From: Thermoplasmata archaeon
Lineage (GTDB): Archaea > Thermoplasmatota > Thermoplasmata > Thermoplasmatales > Thermoplasmataceae
Length of the DNA stretch: 6,417 nucleotides
Direction: 5' to 3'
Assembly (NCBI GenBank): GCA_021835265.1
Contig: JAKBQK010000315.1
Location: 1 to 6,417, forward strand
Shown: one piece after another, positions 5,977 to 6,417 of the stretch
How positions within the stretch are numbered: position 1 is the first letter of the stretch
Layout: the number at the start of each line of letters is the position of its first letter
The notes under the pieces: generated by a model
The model's database searches: none
What the model was told of the DNA's origin: nothing
The model's input: the letters and a program-made list of their open reading frames with translations, nothing else
Made by a program: the position numbers and the translations under genes

Positions 5977-6349
5977 ATGTGTTACCACTAGAGGATCTTG
6001 CTGCAATGGCCTCGTTAAAATAGATCATCATACCACCTATGAGAGCCATTATGAAACCTATTAGAAATCCGCCATCAGCACCTAACCATGAAAGAAAGGA
6101 TATTACTGAAATAGCTCCCCCAAGAAGTCTATAGTTCTGACCTGGAAATATAGATATGATTGAAAGAGCGATAATACCAATCCCTGGAAAAAATCCTCCG
6201 AAAATGAGGATCAGGTAAGAGTTCAAAGTAGCATCTGATGTTCCATTATATATTAACAGAAAAACCTGAAAAGCCACACCTAATATAATCGCTCCACCCA
6301 CAAGGGAAGAAACTACTGCATCAAGGTTCTGGAAACCTTTTCCTGCCAT
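5966..6349 (-). CDS. Small four-helix membrane protein of unknown function
   Basis: Read from ATG 6349 this is a 127-residue integral membrane protein with four hydrophobic segments at about 13-33, 45-68, 73-90 and 93-111. Two glycine-rich turns stand out: IFGGFFPGIGI (49-59) between helices, and GADGGFLIGFIMALIGG (90-106). The latter resembles small archaeal and bacterial membrane proteins with a 'GGfxIGxxxxxxGG' last hairpin. The tail is Ser-rich (RSSSGNTSKV) and probably cytoplasmic. An in-frame ATG at 6382 would add 11 residues, but the TATATAA box (6378-6372) lies inside those codons and is centred 26 nt before ATG 6349, so a leaderless mRNA from 6349 is much more likely. The function is unknown, and I do not assign a family. 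The promoter carries two repeat elements, suggesting tight regulation. The 3' end overlaps the acetyltransferase gene. Confidence 0.75.
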   Translation of the reverse strand: MAGKGFQNLDAVVSSLVGGAIILGVAFQVFLLIYNGTSDATLNSYLILIFGGFFPGIGIIALSIISIFPGQNYRLLGGAISVISFLSWLGADGGFLIGFIMALIGGMMIYFNEAIAARSSSGNTSKV

Positions 6350-6353
6350 ATTA

Positions 6354-6370
6354 GGGGTATTGTTTACCCC
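6354..6370 (-). promoter_or_regulatory. GGGGTA/TACCCC inverted repeat between TATA box and start
   Basis: Perfect 6-bp arms GGGGTA (6354-6359) and TACCCC (6365-6370) flank a 5-bp spacer (TTGTT on the plus strand). The element fills the gap between the TATA box and the predicted start and leaderless transcription start at 6349. That is a classic place for a repressor to block polymerase recruitment. Confidence 0.45.
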
Positions 6371-6371
6371 C

Positions 6372-6378
6372 TTATATA
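6372..6378 (-). promoter_or_regulatory. TATA box of the four-helix membrane protein gene
   Basis: TATATAA on the minus strand is centred 26 nt upstream of ATG 6349, the strongest TATA match in the window. It decides the start of the downstream gene. Confidence 0.6.
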
Positions 6379-6388
6379 GCATGTTGCA

Positions 6389-6408
6389 GGTGTCTACTGG
6401 TGTCTACT
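6389..6408 (-). repeat. Perfect tandem 10-bp repeat upstream of the TATA box
   Basis: GGTGTCTACT occurs twice in direct succession (6389-6398 and 6399-6408; AGTAGACACC on the coding strand). It lies 10 bp upstream of the TATATAA box. The period of one helical turn puts both copies on the same DNA face, as expected for adjacent binding of an activator or regulator near the BRE/TATA region. Confidence 0.5.
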
Positions 6409-6417
6409 TCTAATCCA

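Noticed and set aside
6350..6382. Earlier ATG start of the four-helix membrane protein
   Set aside because: The best TATA box and an inverted repeat lie within these codons, and the 11 extra residues add nothing recognisable.

Overview
The window looks like chromosomal DNA of an archaeon, most likely from the Thermoplasmatales (the Thermoplasma/Ferroplasma/Cuniculiplasma group). Three things point there: a secreted protein with the 'ESGLP' type beta modules common in that order, moderately AT-rich DNA with short intergenic gaps, and TATA-like boxes centred about 23-28 nt upstream of start codons with little room for a leader. That spacing implies leaderless transcripts. It was used to move the start of the four-helix membrane protein inward, and it supports the signal-peptide start of the surface protein.

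Left part (1-3060): a stand-alone ChrB-type chromate resistance domain protein (+) converges on a probable GT-A fold glycosyltransferase (-). Upstream of the glycosyltransferase, in the same direction, lies an MmgE/PrpD family protein (-). That protein keeps the fold signatures but appears to have lost most of the family's catalytic residues. Middle (3061-4623): divergent from MmgE/PrpD is a membrane-anchored, heavily sequon-rich surface protein (+), ended by a T7 tract. It is followed by about 415 bases without an intact gene, which may hold the remains of a broken gene on the minus strand.

Right part (4624-6417): a small two-gene operon (-) encodes a short one-helix NfeD-type OB-fold membrane protein and an overlapping 62-65 residue protein of unknown function. 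Divergent from it is a GNAT acetyltransferase (+) with a C-terminal extension of about 100 residues. The gap between them carries a dense cluster of ACAAT/ATTGT palindromes that looks like an operator. The acetyltransferase overlaps tail-to-tail by 11 nt with a four-helix membrane protein (-). The promoter of that membrane protein has a perfect tandem 10-bp repeat upstream of the TATA box and a GGGGTA/TACCCC inverted repeat downstream of it.

No RNA gene, CRISPR array, intact insertion sequence or recognisable defence system was seen. The genes do not form one obvious pathway. The most unusual signals are the catalytically divergent MmgE/PrpD protein and the two elaborately repeated promoter regions on the right.
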